From: Acidobacteriota bacterium
GTDB lineage: Bacteria; Acidobacteriota; Terriglobia; Terriglobales; Acidobacteriaceae
Direction of reading: 5' to 3'
NCBI GenBank assembly: GCA_021809235.1
Contig: JAKBAG010000043.1
Coordinates: forward strand, 1-16,152
Length of the DNA stretch: 16,152 nucleotides
This document shows, piece after piece, positions 15,097 through 16,152 of this stretch (its first letter is position 1; each line of letters starts with the position of its first letter). The notes beneath the pieces are model-generated. The model saw only the letters and a program-made list of their open reading frames with translations. It had not been told where the DNA came from and did no database searches. Both the position numbers and the translations under genes were made by a program.

Positions 15097-15597
15097 TCAT
15101 TGCGCTGTGACGCCGGTGGATAGCTGGTCGCGCAGCGTACCCACCAGGTCGGCCATCAGGCGCAGCTTGCCCGCCACCGGCTCCGGCAACGGTTCGGTGG
15201 CCAAGGCCAGTTGCGAATGCAGCAGCAGTCCAGCCACAGTGGACTTCAGTTCTGTCTCCAGAGCCGCGGTTGCCGCCCTGCGAGCCAGTTCCTGCTCACG
15301 CTCACGCCGTCGCAGGGCGGCCCGGATCTCGCGGGCTACCCGCTCGGTGCCGCTCAATACAAAATTGACCGTCACCGGTTGAGCCATACCGATGACCTCC
15401 CAAAGCGGATCGGTTCCGGCTGGATCGGAATCCGCCAGTGAATCGTCCACCACCACCAGATCGTACTCCCGCTTGCGGAGTGCCGCGATGGCGGCCCGTC
15501 TTCCGGCAGCGATTTCCATCGATATCCCGAGCATGGCTTGCAGAGCCTGTGCGCAGTTGGCTGCGCCTTCCATACCTGTCACAAGAAGTGCTTGCAT
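15097..15597 (-). CDS. Degenerate receiver-like protein with a helical tail like a histidine-kinase DHp domain
   Basis: A 166-residue cytoplasmic protein. Residues 1-95 follow the CheY-like pattern: ALLVTGMEG at strand 1, YDLVVVDDSLAD (45-56) at strand 3 with Asp51 or Asp52 at the phosphorylation position, and VNFVLSG (77-83) at strand 4. The acidic pair expected at the end of strand 1 is missing and no strand-5 Lys is evident, so it may be a pseudo-receiver. Residues 92-118 form a charged helix, then STVAGLLLHSQLALA (119-133) and LPEPVAGKLRLMADLVGTLRDQL (137-159). This pair resembles the two-helix dimerisation region of kinases without the phospho-His. The start ATG 15597 has AGGAG 7 nt before it; the frame is open upstream. 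It follows the sigma-54 activator gene by 124 nt, so the two may work together. Confidence 0.7.
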   Translation of the reverse strand: MQALLVTGMEGAANCAQALQAMLGISMEIAAGRRAAIAALRKREYDLVVVDDSLADSDPAGTDPLWEVIGMAQPVTVNFVLSGTERVAREIRAALRRREREQELARRAATAALETELKSTVAGLLLHSQLALATEPLPEPVAGKLRLMADLVGTLRDQLSTGVTAQ

Positions 15598-15669
15598 CGA
15601 AATTCTCCTGATCCTGACCCATAGGTCGGCGAAGGGCAGAGCCGGTCCTGCCGGATGCCGGTAGCATGT

Positions 15670-15689
15670 GCATGCCTGTACAGGCATGC
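15670..15689. promoter_or_regulatory. Perfect 20-bp palindrome between the activator and receiver-like genes
   Basis: The half-site GCATGCCTGT is repeated in perfect inverted order with no spacer. It lies 72 nt upstream of the receiver-like gene and 32 nt after the activator stop. No U-run follows, so an operator is more likely than a terminator. A third GCATG lies at 15664-15668. No sigma-54 promoter (GG and GC spaced by 10) was found convincingly around it. Confidence 0.6.
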
Positions 15690-15721
15690 CGAGCGGGGAA
15701 ACGCATCGCGTGCAGGGGAAG

Positions 15722-16152
15722 CTACTCCTGCATCGGATCGCCGATTCCGTACTCCTTGAGTTTTCGATAGAGAGTGGTCTTGCCGATGCCCAGAAGCCGG
15801 GCTGCCAGCAGCTTGTCTCCGCCCAGGGTGCGTATGGCATGCAGGATGGCGTCGCGCTCCATATCCGCCAACGGCTTCACATTTCCATTGGATACGTCGT
15901 CAACTGCAGCACCCGGCGGCGGCATCCGGTGAGCCTCCACGCCCTGTTGCTGCAGCTGCGTGGGCAGATCTCCCAGCTGCAGGACAGGCCCGGAAGACAA
16001 CGCACAGGCGCGCTCAATAGCATGTTCCAGTTCACGAATATTCCCCGGCCAATCATGCTGCATCATCGTGCGCAATGCCTCATCATTGAGCGTGTAGCGC
16101 TGCCCATGACTCTTGGCCAGTCGATCCAGAAAGTGTGCAGCCAGCAGCGGAA
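15722..16152 (-). CDS. NtrC-family sigma-54-dependent regulator, C-terminal part
   Basis: The 3' part (142 residues) of a bacterial enhancer-binding protein that opens sigma-54 RNA polymerase promoters. The 5' part, with receiver or sensor and the AAA+ Walker and GAFTGA motifs, is outside the window. The visible segment starts in the AAA+ domain at PLLAAHFLDRLA, followed by WPGNIRELEHAIERA, the sensor II region. A Pro/Gln-rich linker comes next. The C-terminus is a Fis-type helix-turn-helix, MERDAILHAIRTLGGDKLLAARLLGIGKTTLYRKLKEYGI (written here in parts: MERDAILHAI, LLAARLLGIG, TTLYRKLKEYGI). The stop lies 124 nt before the receiver-like gene. Because the N-terminus is absent, the signal and kinase partner are unknown. 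Confidence 0.93.
   Translation of the reverse strand, partial: PLLAAHFLDRLAKSHGQRYTLNDEALRTMMQHDWPGNIRELEHAIERACALSSGPVLQLGDLPTQLQQQGVEAHRMPPPGAAVDDVSNGNVKPLADMERDAILHAIRTLGGDKLLAARLLGIGKTTLYRKLKEYGIGDPMQE

Noticed and set aside
1..16152. CRISPR array, tRNA, rRNA, insertion sequence or phage genes
   Set aside because: No regularly spaced repeats, no cloverleaf-type sequence, no transposase or integrase motifs were seen on either strand.

Overview
The window is high-GC bacterial chromosome and most likely belongs to an acidobacterium (Acidobacteriota, class Terriglobia). The main reason is the large secreted protein whose C-terminal half looks like the acidobacterial VWFA-related family. The Ala/Pro/Ser-rich secreted neighbour and the general gene style agree with this. 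Fourteen genes are visible. All but one (a small TPR protein) are on the minus strand, so the window reads right to left. No rRNA, tRNA, CRISPR array, insertion sequence or phage gene was seen, and no gap between genes exceeds 300 bases.

Right end (16152 to 14043): the C-terminus of an NtrC-type sigma-54 activator, cut by the window edge. Next comes a small degenerate receiver protein with a tail like a histidine-kinase dimerisation helix, then purU (formyltetrahydrofolate deformylase). A perfect 20-bp palindrome lies between the first two genes, and a 10-bp hairpin lies just upstream of purU. Next (13813 to 12234) are a luciferase-like flavin monooxygenase with a 12-bp palindrome in its upstream region, and panD (aspartate 1-decarboxylase). 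An 11-bp inverted repeat separates these two.

Middle (12185 to 7584): panD is followed, with a 48-nt gap, by a secreted protein with a VirB10-like beta domain. After it comes a 1034-residue secreted protein that appears to join an acidobacterial N-terminal domain to a VWFA domain through a low-complexity linker. It ends tail to tail with the plus-strand TPR gene, and a nested inverted repeat fills the gap.

Left half (7404 to 1): a hotdog acyl-CoA thioesterase and mrp (Fe-S cluster carrier ATPase), then a heat-shock cluster hrcA-grpE-dnaJ that lacks dnaK. A CPBP-family membrane protease and an N-terminal part of a penicillin-acylase-family hydrolase follow. The hrcA gene has a clear sigma-70 promoter (TTGACA, 17 bp, TAGACT). 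A perfect 11-bp inverted repeat overlaps its spacer and -10 box and sits where HrcA would be expected to bind, but its sequence is not the canonical CIRCE element. I regard this as the most interesting regulatory signal in the window.
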